62,636 nt of DNA, from assembly GCA_025359215.1 (NCBI GenBank), contig JANYHE010000108.1, positions 1 through 62,636 on the forward strand, in the 5' to 3' direction. This DNA is from Hyphomicrobiales bacterium (lineage in GTDB: Bacteria > Pseudomonadota > Alphaproteobacteria > Rhizobiales > Aestuariivirgaceae). Below, piece by piece: positions 27,462 through 37,391 of this stretch. Under the pieces are notes generated by a model that saw only the letters and a list, made by a program, of their open reading frames with translations, was not told the DNA's origin and searched no databases. Made by a program: the position numbers and the translations under genes. How positions within the stretch are numbered: the first letter of the stretch is position 1; each line of letters starts with the position of its first letter.

Positions 27462-28874
27462 TTAGTAGGCATTTTCACTTTTCAAAAGGGCCAGCGGTGT
27501 TTTGGCAAGGATATAGAGGTCCAAGCCCAGTGACCAACGATCAATATAATCGAGATCATGTTTCACGCGTTGCTCCAACTTTTCGTGAGTATCGGTCTCA
27601 CCGCGCCAACCGTTAATCTGCGCCCAACCTGTAATACCTGGCTTCACTTTGTGGCGCGCGAAATAACCATCGATCACTTCATCATATAGCTCACCGGCGG
27701 CTTTTGCTTGCGTGGCGTGAGGCCGTGGACCAACAAGAGAGAGCTGCCCAGTCAACACATTGAAGAGTTGTGGAAGTTCATCCAAAGACGTTTTACGAAT
27801 GATGCGTCCCACTTTGGTGACACGCGGATCATTCTTTGTCACAAGCTTTGCCGCAGAAACATCGGCCATATCGGAATACATGGAGCGGAACTTAAACACT
27901 TGGATGAGTTCATTGTTAAAACCAAAGCGCTTCTGCTTGAAAATAATTGGCCCCCTGCTTTCAATGCGCACGGCCAGAGCCACAGCGAGCATGACTGGCG
28001 ACAGCATGATGATGGCGACCAGTGCAATGGCGCGGTCCATAGTATCTTTTAAGAATTGGCTCCAGCCATTCAATGGGCGATCAAACACTGCGAGCAGTGG
28101 CAGCTCACCCAAATAAGTATAGGCGCGAGGCGAAAGTTTAAGCACCGCCGCTTGCCCACTCACGCGAATATCAATCGGCAATTCCCATAGGCGTTTAAGA
28201 ATTTGCAAGAGGCGTTGTTCGGCCGACATCGGGATAGCTACGATAATAAGATCGACGGCTTGGCCGCGGGCATAGTCGGCGAGATCAGCAATCTTGCCAA
28301 GCTTTTTATGTTTGCGCACTGAGTCTGGGCTGCGATTATCATAGCGATCATCAAAAAGACCAACAATTTCGATGTTGAGGTGGGGCGATTTTTCAAGTGT
28401 GATAATAGCATCTTCAGCCGCTTTGCCGCCGCCCACAATGGCAATGCGTTGGCGGAACCGGCCTTTATCAGCTAGCGGCTTTGCCCAAGACCGAACCATC
28501 ATTCTGGTGAGCGTGAAATGGACCATGCACAGTGGCAACCACACTTGCGGCCAAACTTTGGTAAGGCCAAAACCCAGCGCCTGTGATGAAAGATAAAATG
28601 CAGCGCCGCAGGTTCCTGAAACGGCGAGAGCAGCAAGTATGGATTTGACGCCATGGGAAAGATGCTGCGCTTCATATTGACCAAGGCCACGCATCACATA
28701 GACCACCAGAAAAGAAAGGGTCATGGAGCTGAAGGCCAAAAGGCCAGGAACACTGGCGTCAAACTGTTTCACATGCAAAAGTGAAACGATGAAGGTGGTT
28801 ATGATCAGCACACAAACATCCGCGCTTTTTAACAAGCGTTGCGCCACTTCGGCATTTGCAAAAGGTCTATCCAT
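27462..28874 (-). CDS. Undecaprenyl-phosphate glucose phosphotransferase (WcaJ/polyprenyl glycosylphosphotransferase)
   Basis: About 470 residues. Four N-terminal membrane helices are followed by a CoA-binding-like Rossmann segment (IAIVGGGKAAEDAI) and the conserved C-terminal transferase domain (FKFRSMYSD, TSLDELPQLFNVLTGQLSLVGPRP, KPGITGWAQINGWRG). It transfers a hexose-1-phosphate to undecaprenyl phosphate, the first step of exopolysaccharide assembly. No other exopolysaccharide genes are adjacent. The start is uncertain: ATG at 28874 is preferred, with another in-frame ATG at 28913. Confidence 0.88.
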   Translation of the reverse strand: MDRPFANAEVAQRLLKSADVCVLIITTFIVSLLHVKQFDASVPGLLAFSSMTLSFLVVYVMRGLGQYEAQHLSHGVKSILAALAVSGTCGAAFYLSSQALGFGLTKVWPQVWLPLCMVHFTLTRMMVRSWAKPLADKGRFRQRIAIVGGGKAAEDAIITLEKSPHLNIEIVGLFDDRYDNRSPDSVRKHKKLGKIADLADYARGQAVDLIIVAIPMSAEQRLLQILKRLWELPIDIRVSGQAAVLKLSPRAYTYLGELPLLAVFDRPLNGWSQFLKDTMDRAIALVAIIMLSPVMLAVALAVRIESRGPIIFKQKRFGFNNELIQVFKFRSMYSDMADVSAAKLVTKNDPRVTKVGRIIRKTSLDELPQLFNVLTGQLSLVGPRPHATQAKAAGELYDEVIDGYFARHKVKPGITGWAQINGWRGETDTHEKLEQRVKHDLDYIDRWSLGLDLYILAKTPLALLKSENAY

Positions 28875-29021
28875 CGTAGGTCCCACCCAATTAACACAAG
28901 CTGGGTGTGACATCCGGATGTTAATCTTTGCGTAAACGGAGGATGTTCGCGCCTTCGTTTCGGATGGCAAGGTAAACGCGGTGTTTCGAACCACCGCATT
29001 TAAACCAGGCGTTAAGGCTGT

Positions 29022-30026
29022 TTAGAGTGGATCAGCGGTAAATGTATCGCAATCATTCAGACTTTTGGCAGTGAGGCCTTGCTTAAACCATTTCATGCGC
29101 TGCTCAGATGTGCCGTGGGTGAAAGTGTCTGGAACGGCATAGCCTTGGCTACGCTTTTGCAAACGGTCATCACCAATTTGGCTGGCCGCATTCAGCGCTT
29201 CTTCAATATCACCCGATTGGAGAATATGTTTGGTGGCATCCGCTGCCGTTGCCCAAATGCCTGCAAAACAATCCGCCTGCAATTCTGTGCGCACCGAAAG
29301 CGCATTGCTATCAGCTTCTGAGGCGCTAGACCGCGCCGATTGCACTTGATCAGTGATACCAAGCAGAGTCTGCACGTGATGCCCAACTTCATGGGCCACA
29401 ACATAGGCCTGAGCAAAATCACCGGGAGCGCCCAATTTGTTTTTCATGTCTTGATAGAAGGCCAGATCAATATAAACCTTGTGATCATTGGGGCAATAAA
29501 ATGGACCCATGGCCGATTGTGCCGTGCCACAGCCTGATTGTGTGTAGCCCGTGAACAATACCAGTTTTGGCTGCTCATATTGCTTGCCCATGGACTTAAA
29601 CACGCTGCCCCACACATCTTCAGTGGAACCCAGAACACGCGCCACAAAATCTTTACCAGCATCTGTAGTTGTCACATCGTTGCCTGCTACACCGCCGCCA
29701 TTCACGCTGGGGCTGCCACCTTGCGTCATTTGCGTGTTTTTTGTGGTATCTGGCATTTGTATTTGAGTGTTGCCACCGGGCAAAGACATGCCACCGCCAT
29801 TGACCAGATTGATCAAATCTATGCCAACAAAAAATTTCAGTGCAAAATAGACAACGGCAAGAATGGCAATGCCGCGAAATCCCAGTGTGCTGAAGAGCAG
29901 AGATATAAGGCCACCACCCAATCCACCGCCGCCGCCTAAACCAGAAAGGCCACCGCCAAAACTGCCGCCGCCGCCGCTGCGTTGATCCTCAACATTGTCG
30001 CTGGGCCGCTGTTCATCTAAACGCAT
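29022..30026 (-). CDS. ypfJ: Neutral zinc metallopeptidase (YpfJ family)
   Basis: 334 residues from the ATG at 30026, preceded by GAGGAG. A Gly-rich N-terminus (18-40) precedes one membrane helix (about 48-68) and a long polar linker. The peptidase domain holds the zinc motif HEVGH at 212-216, conserved C166 and C178, and a downstream ELQADCFAG providing the third ligand. It belongs to the putative zinc-binding family of E. coli YpfJ, which is membrane-anchored with an outward catalytic domain. The substrate is unknown. Confidence 0.85.
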   Translation of the reverse strand: MRLDEQRPSDNVEDQRSGGGGSFGGGLSGLGGGGGLGGGLISLLFSTLGFRGIAILAVVYFALKFFVGIDLINLVNGGGMSLPGGNTQIQMPDTTKNTQMTQGGSPSVNGGGVAGNDVTTTDAGKDFVARVLGSTEDVWGSVFKSMGKQYEQPKLVLFTGYTQSGCGTAQSAMGPFYCPNDHKVYIDLAFYQDMKNKLGAPGDFAQAYVVAHEVGHHVQTLLGITDQVQSARSSASEADSNALSVRTELQADCFAGIWATAADATKHILQSGDIEEALNAASQIGDDRLQKRSQGYAVPDTFTHGTSEQRMKWFKQGLTAKSLNDCDTFTADPL

Positions 30027-30127
30027 GGGTGACTCCTCAAAAATTATAAGCCCGAATTTGGCGGTTTGAGCGCGGAATTGCAAGGCGGTTTTGCAAAACT
30101 TTGCCAATGCGCTAAGAGGCCAGCATT

Positions 30128-31750
30128 ATGACAGACAGACTCATCATTGCTTTAGCTCAACTCAACCCCACTGTTGGAGGTGTGGCAGCCAACTTGGCGA
30201 AAGCCAAAGCAGAAATCGCGAAATTAAGCAGTGTAGATTTGGTGTTGTTTCCAGAACTGTTTCTAGCGGGATACCCTCCTGAGGATTTAGTGCTACGTCC
30301 TTCATTTGTGAAAGCTTGCAAAGCCGCGGCCGAAGAACTTGCAATAGAGTTTAAATCTGGTCCCGCTATTCTCATCGGCCTGCCTTGGCGAGAGGGCGAC
30401 AAGTTGCATAATTCGGTGGCCCTTTTGAATGATGGCAAAATCGAAACCGTGCGCCATAAATATGATCTACCAAACTATGGCGTGTTCGATGAGAAGCGCG
30501 TGTTTCAACCGGGGCCGCAGCCGGGGCCAATTTCATTCAAAGGAGTTCGCATTGGTGTTCCCATTTGCGAAGATATTTGGACGGAAGAAACTTGCGAGAC
30601 GCTGGCAGAAACCGGTGCAGAGATTTTGCTCTCGCCCAATGGTTCGCCTTTTGAACGCAACAAAGATGATGTGCGTTTGAATCTCGTTGTGGCGCGCGTT
30701 ACTGAAACTGGTTTGCCCCTGGCCTATCTTAATCAGGTGGGCGGGCAAGACGAGCTGGTGTTTGATGGTGCTTCATTTGTGCTGAATGCAGATCGTTCAC
30801 TTGCATTGCAAATGCCGATGTTTGAAGAGGCTGTTGCCATCACCGAATGGGTGCGTGGATCAAACGGCTGGAGCATGAGCGCAGGCGAAGTGGTCAAGCT
30901 ACCAGAGAATGAAGAAGAGACGTGGAAAGCTTGCGTGTTGGGCCTTCGTGATTACGTGGATAAAAATAAATTTCCGGGCGTGGTACTGGGCATGTCAGGT
31001 GGCATTGATTCCGCAGTCGTCGCGGCCATGGCGGTTGATGCACTTGGAGAAGCCCGTGTTCATTGCGTGATGCTGCCTTATGAATATACCAGCGAAGATA
31101 GTCTGGCAGATGCAAAGGAATGCTCTGCACTGCTCGGCGTTCGCTATGATGTGGTGCCCATCAAGGAACCAGTGGAAGGATTTTTGTCTACGCTTGGCCC
31201 GATGTTCCAAGGCACCAATTCTGGCGTGACTGAAGAAAATTTGCAGTCGCGTTCGCGCGGTGTCATTCTTATGGCGATCTCCAATAAATTTGGATCGATG
31301 GTTTTGACCACGGGCAATAAATCAGAAATGAGTGTGGGCTATGCCACGCTCTATGGCGATATGAACGGTGGCTTCAATCCAATTAAAGATGTCTACAAAA
31401 TGGAAGTGTATCGCTTGGCCGCGTGGCGCAACACACAAAGCCATGTGATCCCTGAACGCATCATCACCAAAGCCCCAACTGCTGAACTTCGCCCCAATCA
31501 AACAGATCAAGACTCCTTGCCGCCTTATGCAGCACTTGATGATATTCTTGAAGGCTTGGTGGAACGTGAGCAGACGCTGGCTGAAATTGCCACGCGCGGG
31601 CATGATCCAGTTTTGATAAAGCGCATTCAACATATGCTTTACGTGGCCGAATATAAGCGCCGCCAAGCTGCACCCGGTGTGAAGATCACCCGCCGTAATT
31701 TTGGGCGTGATCGGCGTTATCCGATTACCAATGGGTTTAGGGATCGCTAA
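30128..31750 (+). CDS. nadE: Glutamine-dependent NAD+ synthetase
   Basis: 540 residues. The N-terminal nitrilase-type glutaminase has its triad E43, K111 and C147 (in VPICEDIW). The C-terminal ATP-pyrophosphatase domain has SGGIDS at 290-295 and the TTGNKSEMSVGYATLYGD segment. It amidates deamido-NAD with glutamine as nitrogen source, completing NAD synthesis. ATG at 30128 after AGAGG. The stop overlaps the stop of the convergent aldo/keto reductase gene. Confidence 0.95.
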   Translation: MTDRLIIALAQLNPTVGGVAANLAKAKAEIAKLSSVDLVLFPELFLAGYPPEDLVLRPSFVKACKAAAEELAIEFKSGPAILIGLPWREGDKLHNSVALLNDGKIETVRHKYDLPNYGVFDEKRVFQPGPQPGPISFKGVRIGVPICEDIWTEETCETLAETGAEILLSPNGSPFERNKDDVRLNLVVARVTETGLPLAYLNQVGGQDELVFDGASFVLNADRSLALQMPMFEEAVAITEWVRGSNGWSMSAGEVVKLPENEEETWKACVLGLRDYVDKNKFPGVVLGMSGGIDSAVVAAMAVDALGEARVHCVMLPYEYTSEDSLADAKECSALLGVRYDVVPIKEPVEGFLSTLGPMFQGTNSGVTEENLQSRSRGVILMAISNKFGSMVLTTGNKSEMSVGYATLYGDMNGGFNPIKDVYKMEVYRLAAWRNTQSHVIPERIITKAPTAELRPNQTDQDSLPPYAALDDILEGLVEREQTLAEIATRGHDPVLIKRIQHMLYVAEYKRRQAAPGVKITRRNFGRDRRYPITNGFRDR

Positions 31751-32736
31751 GAATAAATCTCCACACTCGCTTGCGCCGCTTCGGAATAACGATTGCCGTG
31801 GGCGAAACCGACGGGGAGGATTTCCTCGATGTCTTTCAAGTGCTGCGCAGTTAGCTTTATTTCCGCGCCTGCTGCATTGATTGCCAAATGCTCCGGCGAC
31901 CTTGTTCCTGGAATTGGGATGAGATGTTCCCCTTGGTGCAGCACCCACGCCAAGGCAAGGCCTGCAGGTTTCCAACCATGGTTCACCGCATAAGCTTTAA
32001 ACTTCGCCGTTTCAGCCATATTGAAACTGTAATTGGGTTCTTGAAACCTTGGCAGAGTGCGGCGGAAATCAGCAGACTGAAGTTTTTCGACATCAATCAC
32101 CACATCACTCAATGTGCCGCGTGCTAAGGGTGAAAATGGCACGAAGGCCGTGCCCAGTTTTTTACACGTTTGTATCATGCCTAATTCTGGCAGGCGGCAC
32201 CACAATGAATATTCATTTTGTATGGCAGCCACATGGCCAACTTTGCTGGCACGCATTAATGATGCCGGCGAAATTTCAGAAAACCCGATGGCTTTGATCT
32301 TCCCCTGCTTCTTGAACTCTAGCAAAGTTTGCATCACATCTTCGATGGGTAAATCAAACTGACGGCGATGAATGTAATAAAGGTCAATACAATCAATGCC
32401 GAGGCGTTGGAGTGAACCATCGACACATTCGGTCAGATATTTGGCGGTATTGTCAACACCTCTTGGCACAGGAACAATTCCGCCTTTGGTGGCCAATGTG
32501 AATTTCTGGCGGGCAGATTTGTTGGTGCGGAAGTAGTTCCCGATCACAGTTTCTGAAGTGAAAGGGCCGTAAATCAAAGCTGTATCAATGAAATTTACGC
32601 CGTTATCTAAAGCAGCATCCAATGTGCGGTGGCTGGTGGCCTCATCGGTTTCACCGGAAGTTCCAGCAAAACTCATGGCACCCAAGCCAATTTCGCCCAC
32701 CATCGGGCCACCGGCCCCGAGTTGCCTTTGTTTCAT
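31747..32736 (-). CDS. Aldo/keto reductase
   Basis: 329-residue NADPH-dependent oxidoreductase with a TIM-barrel fold. The catalytic tetrad is recognisable: D in NFIDTALIYG, Y in the same element, K in LATKGG and H in YYIHRRQ. The C-terminal cofactor-binding stretch PIPGTRSPEHLAIN is present. It resembles the YajO/IolS/auxin-induced subgroup; the physiological carbonyl substrate is not determinable. ATG at 32736 follows GGAG. Divergent from gltX, with about 50 bases between starts. Confidence 0.9.
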   Translation of the reverse strand: MKQRQLGAGGPMVGEIGLGAMSFAGTSGETDEATSHRTLDAALDNGVNFIDTALIYGPFTSETVIGNYFRTNKSARQKFTLATKGGIVPVPRGVDNTAKYLTECVDGSLQRLGIDCIDLYYIHRRQFDLPIEDVMQTLLEFKKQGKIKAIGFSEISPASLMRASKVGHVAAIQNEYSLWCRLPELGMIQTCKKLGTAFVPFSPLARGTLSDVVIDVEKLQSADFRRTLPRFQEPNYSFNMAETAKFKAYAVNHGWKPAGLALAWVLHQGEHLIPIPGTRSPEHLAINAAGAEIKLTAQHLKDIEEILPVGFAHGNRYSEAAQASVEIYS

Positions 32737-32789
32737 TATTTTATCTCCATTCTTGACTGAGAACATAGAGAAGGCTAGCGCTTTCCGCC

Positions 32790-34106
32790 ATGAATATTGT
32801 TCGCTTTGCACCCTCCCCCACCGGCCGCATTCACATTGGCAATGCCCGCGCCGCCCTGCTCAACTGGTTGTTCGCGCTGAAAACTGGTGGCCAATTTATC
32901 TTGCGATATGATGATACGGACACGGCAAGGTCTACCCAAGAATTTGCTGATGGCATTGCAACTGATGTCGCTTGGCTTGGCATAAAGCCGCACCGCATTG
33001 AGTGGCAGTCCAAACGTTTTGATCGATATGACACAGTGGCTGATGATTTGCGGGCGCGCGGATTTTTATACCCTTGCTATGAAACCGCTGATGAATTGGA
33101 CCGCCGCCGCAAGCGCCAACAGGCCCGTGGCTTGCCGCCCGTTTATGATCGTGCCGCGCTCAAACTCACCAAGGAAGAAACTGAAGCGTTTTTGGCCGAG
33201 GGGCGCAAACCGCATTGGCGTTTTAAGTTGAAACATGAAGATGTGACTTGGGATGATATGATCCGGGGACCAGTGCATATTAATTCTTCCACGCTTTCAG
33301 ATCCTGTTTTGATCCGCGAGGACGGCACTTATCTCTACACACTGCCATCAGTGATCGACGATATTGATTTCAACATCACCCATGTGATCCGTGGTGAAGA
33401 CCATGTGGTGAACACGGCCGTGCAGATTGAAATCAGCGAAGCCATTTCTGGCGCATCACCGATTTATGCCCATTATAGTTTGCTGACGGGCGCTGATGGT
33501 AAAGGTTTGTCGAAGCGTCTTGGTTCGCTCTCCATCCAGCAATTCCGCGACAGTGGCTTGGAAGCCATGGCCGTGGTGAGCCACGCTTCATTGCTTGGCA
33601 CGTCGGACAACATTCATCCGTGTACTGATATTCAAGAACTGGTGGATGGCTTTGATCTGGGCAAACTTTCGCGCACGCCAGCGCGGTTTGATGAGGCGGA
33701 ACTTGCAGCGCTGAATGCCAAGTTGCTGCATATGACGCCGTGGGATGCTGTAAAAGACCGCGTTGCTGGCGGCTCTGAAGCGTTTTGGTTGGCGGTGCGC
33801 GGAAATATTGAAAAGCTAAGCGAAACAAAGGCTTGGGCAGATATCGTAACAAATAGAATCAAGGGTGTGGTGGCCGACGAAGATAAGTCTTTCATCAACA
33901 CCGCCCGCGAAGTTTTGCCGCCGGAGCCTTGGGATGGCAACACATGGAAAGCTTGGACTGATGCTGTGAAAGCTGCAACGGATCGCAAAGGCAAAACACT
34001 GTTCATGCCCTTGCGGCTGGCACTGACGGGCTTAGACCACGGACCAGAATTGGCAGTGCTGCTGCCACTGACTGGACGTGAAAGAGTGCTTGAACGTTTG
34101 GCCTAA
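32790..34106 (+). CDS. gltX: Glutamate-tRNA ligase
   Basis: 438 residues, class I synthetase. The HIGH box appears as HIGN at 15-18 and the KMSKS loop as KGLSKR at 238-243. A C-terminal anticodon-binding region runs to about 435, so this is a full synthetase rather than a GluQ-type tRNA modifier. Many alphaproteobacteria carry two gltX genes and a nondiscriminating enzyme; this copy fits the shorter of the two. It is followed by a GST-family gene on the same strand. Confidence 0.92.
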   Translation: MNIVRFAPSPTGRIHIGNARAALLNWLFALKTGGQFILRYDDTDTARSTQEFADGIATDVAWLGIKPHRIEWQSKRFDRYDTVADDLRARGFLYPCYETADELDRRRKRQQARGLPPVYDRAALKLTKEETEAFLAEGRKPHWRFKLKHEDVTWDDMIRGPVHINSSTLSDPVLIREDGTYLYTLPSVIDDIDFNITHVIRGEDHVVNTAVQIEISEAISGASPIYAHYSLLTGADGKGLSKRLGSLSIQQFRDSGLEAMAVVSHASLLGTSDNIHPCTDIQELVDGFDLGKLSRTPARFDEAELAALNAKLLHMTPWDAVKDRVAGGSEAFWLAVRGNIEKLSETKAWADIVTNRIKGVVADEDKSFINTAREVLPPEPWDGNTWKAWTDAVKAATDRKGKTLFMPLRLALTGLDHGPELAVLLPLTGRERVLERLA

Positions 34107-34124
34107 CGGCGTAATGATGGGAAC

Positions 34125-34757
34125 ATGATCCTTGTAGGCCAATATGACTCGCCTTTTGTGCGCCGCGTTGCTGTCACGCTGCATCACTATCACATGCCGT
34201 TCACGCGGCAGCCACTTTCAGTGTTTGGTGATTTCAAAGAGATGGGCAAGTTAAATCCGCTCGTGCGTGTGCCTGCGCTCATTTTGGAAACGGGCGAAAC
34301 TTTGATTGACTCAAATGTCATCATTGATCACCTCGACCAAGCTGTGGGTCCTAGAGCCTTAACGCCTGCGCATGGGCCAGAGCGGCGGCAGGTTTTGCGG
34401 ATTTGCGCGGTTTCGACTGGCTGTTCTGACAAAACCGTTTCCCTTTATTTTGAACGGCATTTTCACGACCAGAAAGCAGTGAGTGCGGCTTTGGATAAGC
34501 GGCTAGCAATGCAATTGAAAGCTGGCATTGAGTGGTTGGAGCATGAGTGCGGCACGCCGTGGTTTATCGACAATAAGATGACCCAAGCCGATGTTACAAT
34601 TGGCTGCATGTTGAGCCATGTGAAATTGCGATTGCCCGAATTTTTCCCTTCAGATAAATATCCTAAGCTTCATGTCATCGCACGCCATTGCGAAATGATG
34701 CCTGAATTTGATGCGGCCCGCATCGGTGCGAATGAGACAGTCCCTAAAAAGTTATAG
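34125..34757 (+). CDS. Glutathione S-transferase family protein
   Basis: 210 residues. The thioredoxin-fold N-terminal domain (ILVGQYDSPFVRRVAVTLHHYHMPF) has the SPFVRR motif usual in beta/theta-like bacterial GSTs, with the ESxxI equivalent as LIDSNVIIDHLD. A helical C-terminal domain follows. The catalytic residue is probably S8 in the DSPF motif. Substrates unknown. It follows gltX by 18 bases; the 3' end overlaps the convergent PhnD-like gene. Confidence 0.85.
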   Translation: MILVGQYDSPFVRRVAVTLHHYHMPFTRQPLSVFGDFKEMGKLNPLVRVPALILETGETLIDSNVIIDHLDQAVGPRALTPAHGPERRQVLRICAVSTGCSDKTVSLYFERHFHDQKAVSAALDKRLAMQLKAGIEWLEHECGTPWFIDNKMTQADVTIGCMLSHVKLRLPEFFPSDKYPKLHVIARHCEMMPEFDAARIGANETVPKKL

Positions 34758-35507
34758 GGCAAATGCGGGCAGCGCGTTTTCTAATTCTAATATTCTATCA
34801 TAAGCGCCCGTTGGCAACACCGACATACCTTTGAGCAAAAGTGCTTCGCGTGCGGTGCTTAATTCTGGATCATCTAAAGTTTTTTTCAACACTCTTGCCA
34901 GTCCTGCCGCATCGCCAGACCGGGTTACAAAAGGCAGAGCAGGAACAGGAGGAGAGCGTGCGATCTCTACAAGGCCTTCCAATTCCTGTGGGCAATATTT
35001 TTTGGCGAGTGCAACGCAAACAGAATCAATTGCGCAGACATCGGCGTATTTTGTGCGGACGGCTTTGAGTGAATTGCGATGGCCACCTGTTATTTTGACA
35101 CGACGAAAGAATTCACCACCCCGCACGAAAGGCGCAAAAACCAATTTTAGCGCCAGCATTCCAGACATTGAATCTTCGGTGTTGATGGCGGCGTTGCAGC
35201 CATAAAAATCGGGTAAGGATTTCTGATCCCGCGCAAATATTATGCTGCAATAATCTGCGCCTGCACAGCCATCAGCGGCATAATGTGGAGTCGCAATATA
35301 ATTCAGTAACCCTCTGAAATCATGTGTGAATGGATAACCGCAGGTTTGACTGAACATAAGGTTTGGGTTGCGCCATAATTCAACATAGTTCGTCTTGCGA
35401 TCGAGTTCACACTGAACCTCAGCGTGCTTGGCGAAGCCTTGCCAAAATGCATCTGTTGCATCTCGAAATTCAGGCCAATCATACATGGGCAGTGATGCGA
35501 CAACCAT
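34752..35507 (-). CDS. PhnD-like phosphate/phosphonate-binding-domain protein without export signal
   Basis: 251 residues matching the periplasmic phosphonate-binding (PhnD) superfamily: SLPMYDWPEFRDATDAFWQGF at the start and EDSMSGMLALKLVFAPF and TGGHRNSLKAVRTKYADVCAIDSV in the core. There is no signal peptide, and no ABC permease or ATPase gene is nearby. ATG at 35507 after GGAAG. Free-standing members occur in alphaproteobacteria, and a cytoplasmic ligand-binding or sensor role is possible. Function not assigned. Confidence 0.75.
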   Translation of the reverse strand: MVVASLPMYDWPEFRDATDAFWQGFAKHAEVQCELDRKTNYVELWRNPNLMFSQTCGYPFTHDFRGLLNYIATPHYAADGCAGADYCSIIFARDQKSLPDFYGCNAAINTEDSMSGMLALKLVFAPFVRGGEFFRRVKITGGHRNSLKAVRTKYADVCAIDSVCVALAKKYCPQELEGLVEIARSPPVPALPFVTRSGDAAGLARVLKKTLDDPELSTAREALLLKGMSVLPTGAYDRILELENALPAFAL

Positions 35508-35583
35508 AATTCTTCCACTACTTGCGAAGCAATCACGCCAGCATATACACTAGGGCCTTAACGGCAATTTGAAATAATTCACC

Positions 35584-36504
35584 ATGGCATCACTGCGCGC
35601 GCCCAAAATTGAATGGCTTACGATTGCAATAATCGGAATGGCTTATTTTATTTTGGGGGCCCTCGTATGGTACCACGCAACTATTCCATGGTGGATAATT
35701 ATGCCGATCGGTGCTTATGCGGCTTGCCTGCATTCTTCGTTGCAACATGAAGTTTTGCATGGGCATCCAACGCGCAATCGTCGGGTTAATGAAGCGCTGG
35801 TTTTTATTGTACCTCATATGTGGCTGCCCTATGGGCGCTATCGTGACACCCATATTGCCCATCACAATGATGCCAATCTTACCTGCCCGGTTCATGATCC
35901 AGAATCTTTTTACTTGCTGCCGGAAAGCTGGGAACAAATGCCGGGCATAAAGCGCGTTTTGTATCAGTTCAATAACACCCTGTTTGGCCGCATGCTAATT
36001 GGGCCTGCCGTGGGCATTATTCGATTTTGGTCTGGCGAGTTTTTAGAAATGTTGCATGGTCGTCGTGATATTGTGAAGTGTTGGGGTTTGTTTGCCGTAT
36101 CTATTTCAGCAGTCTGCACTTTTGTAATTTGGTGCGGGATGCCGATTTGGCAATATGTTTTACTAATTGCTTATCCAGCTATTTCGTTGGCTTTGATCCG
36201 TTCTTTTTGTGAACATCAGGCGGCGGAAGATATCGGGCCACGCACCATTGTGGTTGAGGCTTCGCCGTTTTGGTCATTGTTGTTTCTCAACAATAATTTG
36301 CATATTGCACATCATGATAGACCATCCATGCCGTGGTATCAGTTACCCGCATTTTACCGCGAAGAGCGCACTCGGTTTTTGAAAAAGAACAAAGATTATG
36401 TGATGCACGGTTACCGCGAAATTTTCAGACGTTATTTTTTCAAAAGCAAAGAGCCGGTGGTTTATCCCAATTTGCAATGGCTAAGTCCTCGCGATGGCCA
36501 TTAG
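35584..36504 (+). CDS. Fatty acid desaturase-family membrane protein
   Basis: 306 residues with paired membrane helices and three histidine boxes: HEVLHGH (55-61), HIAHH (90-94) and a third HIAHHD near 240. These bind the di-iron centre of acyl-lipid or beta-carotene-type desaturases and hydroxylases. The chain-position specificity cannot be told. The 3' end overlaps the following glycosyltransferase start by 11 bases, so the two genes are likely co-translated and may act on the same glycolipid. Confidence 0.85.
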   Translation: MASLRAPKIEWLTIAIIGMAYFILGALVWYHATIPWWIIMPIGAYAACLHSSLQHEVLHGHPTRNRRVNEALVFIVPHMWLPYGRYRDTHIAHHNDANLTCPVHDPESFYLLPESWEQMPGIKRVLYQFNNTLFGRMLIGPAVGIIRFWSGEFLEMLHGRRDIVKCWGLFAVSISAVCTFVIWCGMPIWQYVLLIAYPAISLALIRSFCEHQAAEDIGPRTIVVEASPFWSLLFLNNNLHIAHHDRPSMPWYQLPAFYREERTRFLKKNKDYVMHGYREIFRRYFFKSKEPVVYPNLQWLSPRDGH

Positions 36505-37201
36505 TATGGCGCCAACTTTCTCTGTTATCATTCCAACGCGTGATCGCCTCGAATACCTTGGCGAAGCCATTGCCAGCGTGTTGGCGCAAGATTTAGAAGC
36601 ACTTGAAGTTTTGGTTGTGAATGACGGATCGTTTCCCATTCCTGTTCACACTGATGCTCGCGTTCGGATATTTGACAATCAATCACATGGCCTTAATCCA
36701 GCTCGAAATTTGGCTATCCAAAATTCTGGCGGGCGGTTCATAGCTTTTTTAGATGATGATGATGTGTGGACGGATGCAAATTTCCTATCACGCGCAGCGG
36801 CAGGGCTTGAAGCCAAGGGTGGATTTTACTTTGCTGATGGCATGATGCGGTTTGCCGATGGCAGGGCCAAACACTTTTCGCGCGATGCCACCGCAGCAAG
36901 CTTGGCGCATGACAACACGATTTTGATTTCGGCTCTTTGCTACGAAAAAAAGCTCCACGACTCACTCGGATTGTTTGATGAATCGATCCCCTATTATGCC
37001 GATTGGGATTGGTATTTGCGGGTGGCGCGCGCTGGCTTTCATTTCCGACACGATGAGAGCGTTGTGGTTGATATTCGCGTCCATGCGCAAAATATGTCTG
37101 GCGGAGACAATATTATGAAGCGGCAGAATGATCTCAATCAGATGTGTAAAAAGCACAATTTGGGGAATATTCCGCTTAAAAATCACATTGATTTCGTTTG
37201 A
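36494..37201 (+). CDS. Glycosyltransferase family 2
   Basis: 235 residues with a GT-A fold. It opens with FSVIIPTRDRLEYLGEAIASVLAQ, has VVNDGS and the metal-binding DDDD motif (IAFLDDDDVW near 78-87), and YYADWDWYLRVARAGF in the acceptor region. Soluble and cytoplasmic. The ATG at 36494 lies inside the end of the desaturase gene; an ATG at 36506 is also in frame. The sugar donor is unknown. Confidence 0.85.
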   Translation: MAISMAPTFSVIIPTRDRLEYLGEAIASVLAQDLEALEVLVVNDGSFPIPVHTDARVRIFDNQSHGLNPARNLAIQNSGGRFIAFLDDDDVWTDANFLSRAAAGLEAKGGFYFADGMMRFADGRAKHFSRDATAASLAHDNTILISALCYEKKLHDSLGLFDESIPYYADWDWYLRVARAGFHFRHDESVVVDIRVHAQNMSGGDNIMKRQNDLNQMCKKHNLGNIPLKNHIDFV

Positions 37202-37391
37202 TCCCCATTTAAAGCATTGACTTCATTGGTTTATTTCCTGCGCTTATGCGTTAACACAAAATTAACCACGTATTCTCAGGGGTTTATTGATTCCTGATTG
37301 AAAACAGCCCTTAAAAATAAGGGTTTTAATGATGCACTGCCTCATGTAGTTTTTGCCCATTATGATTCGACACGCCAAAGAGGAGATGACC

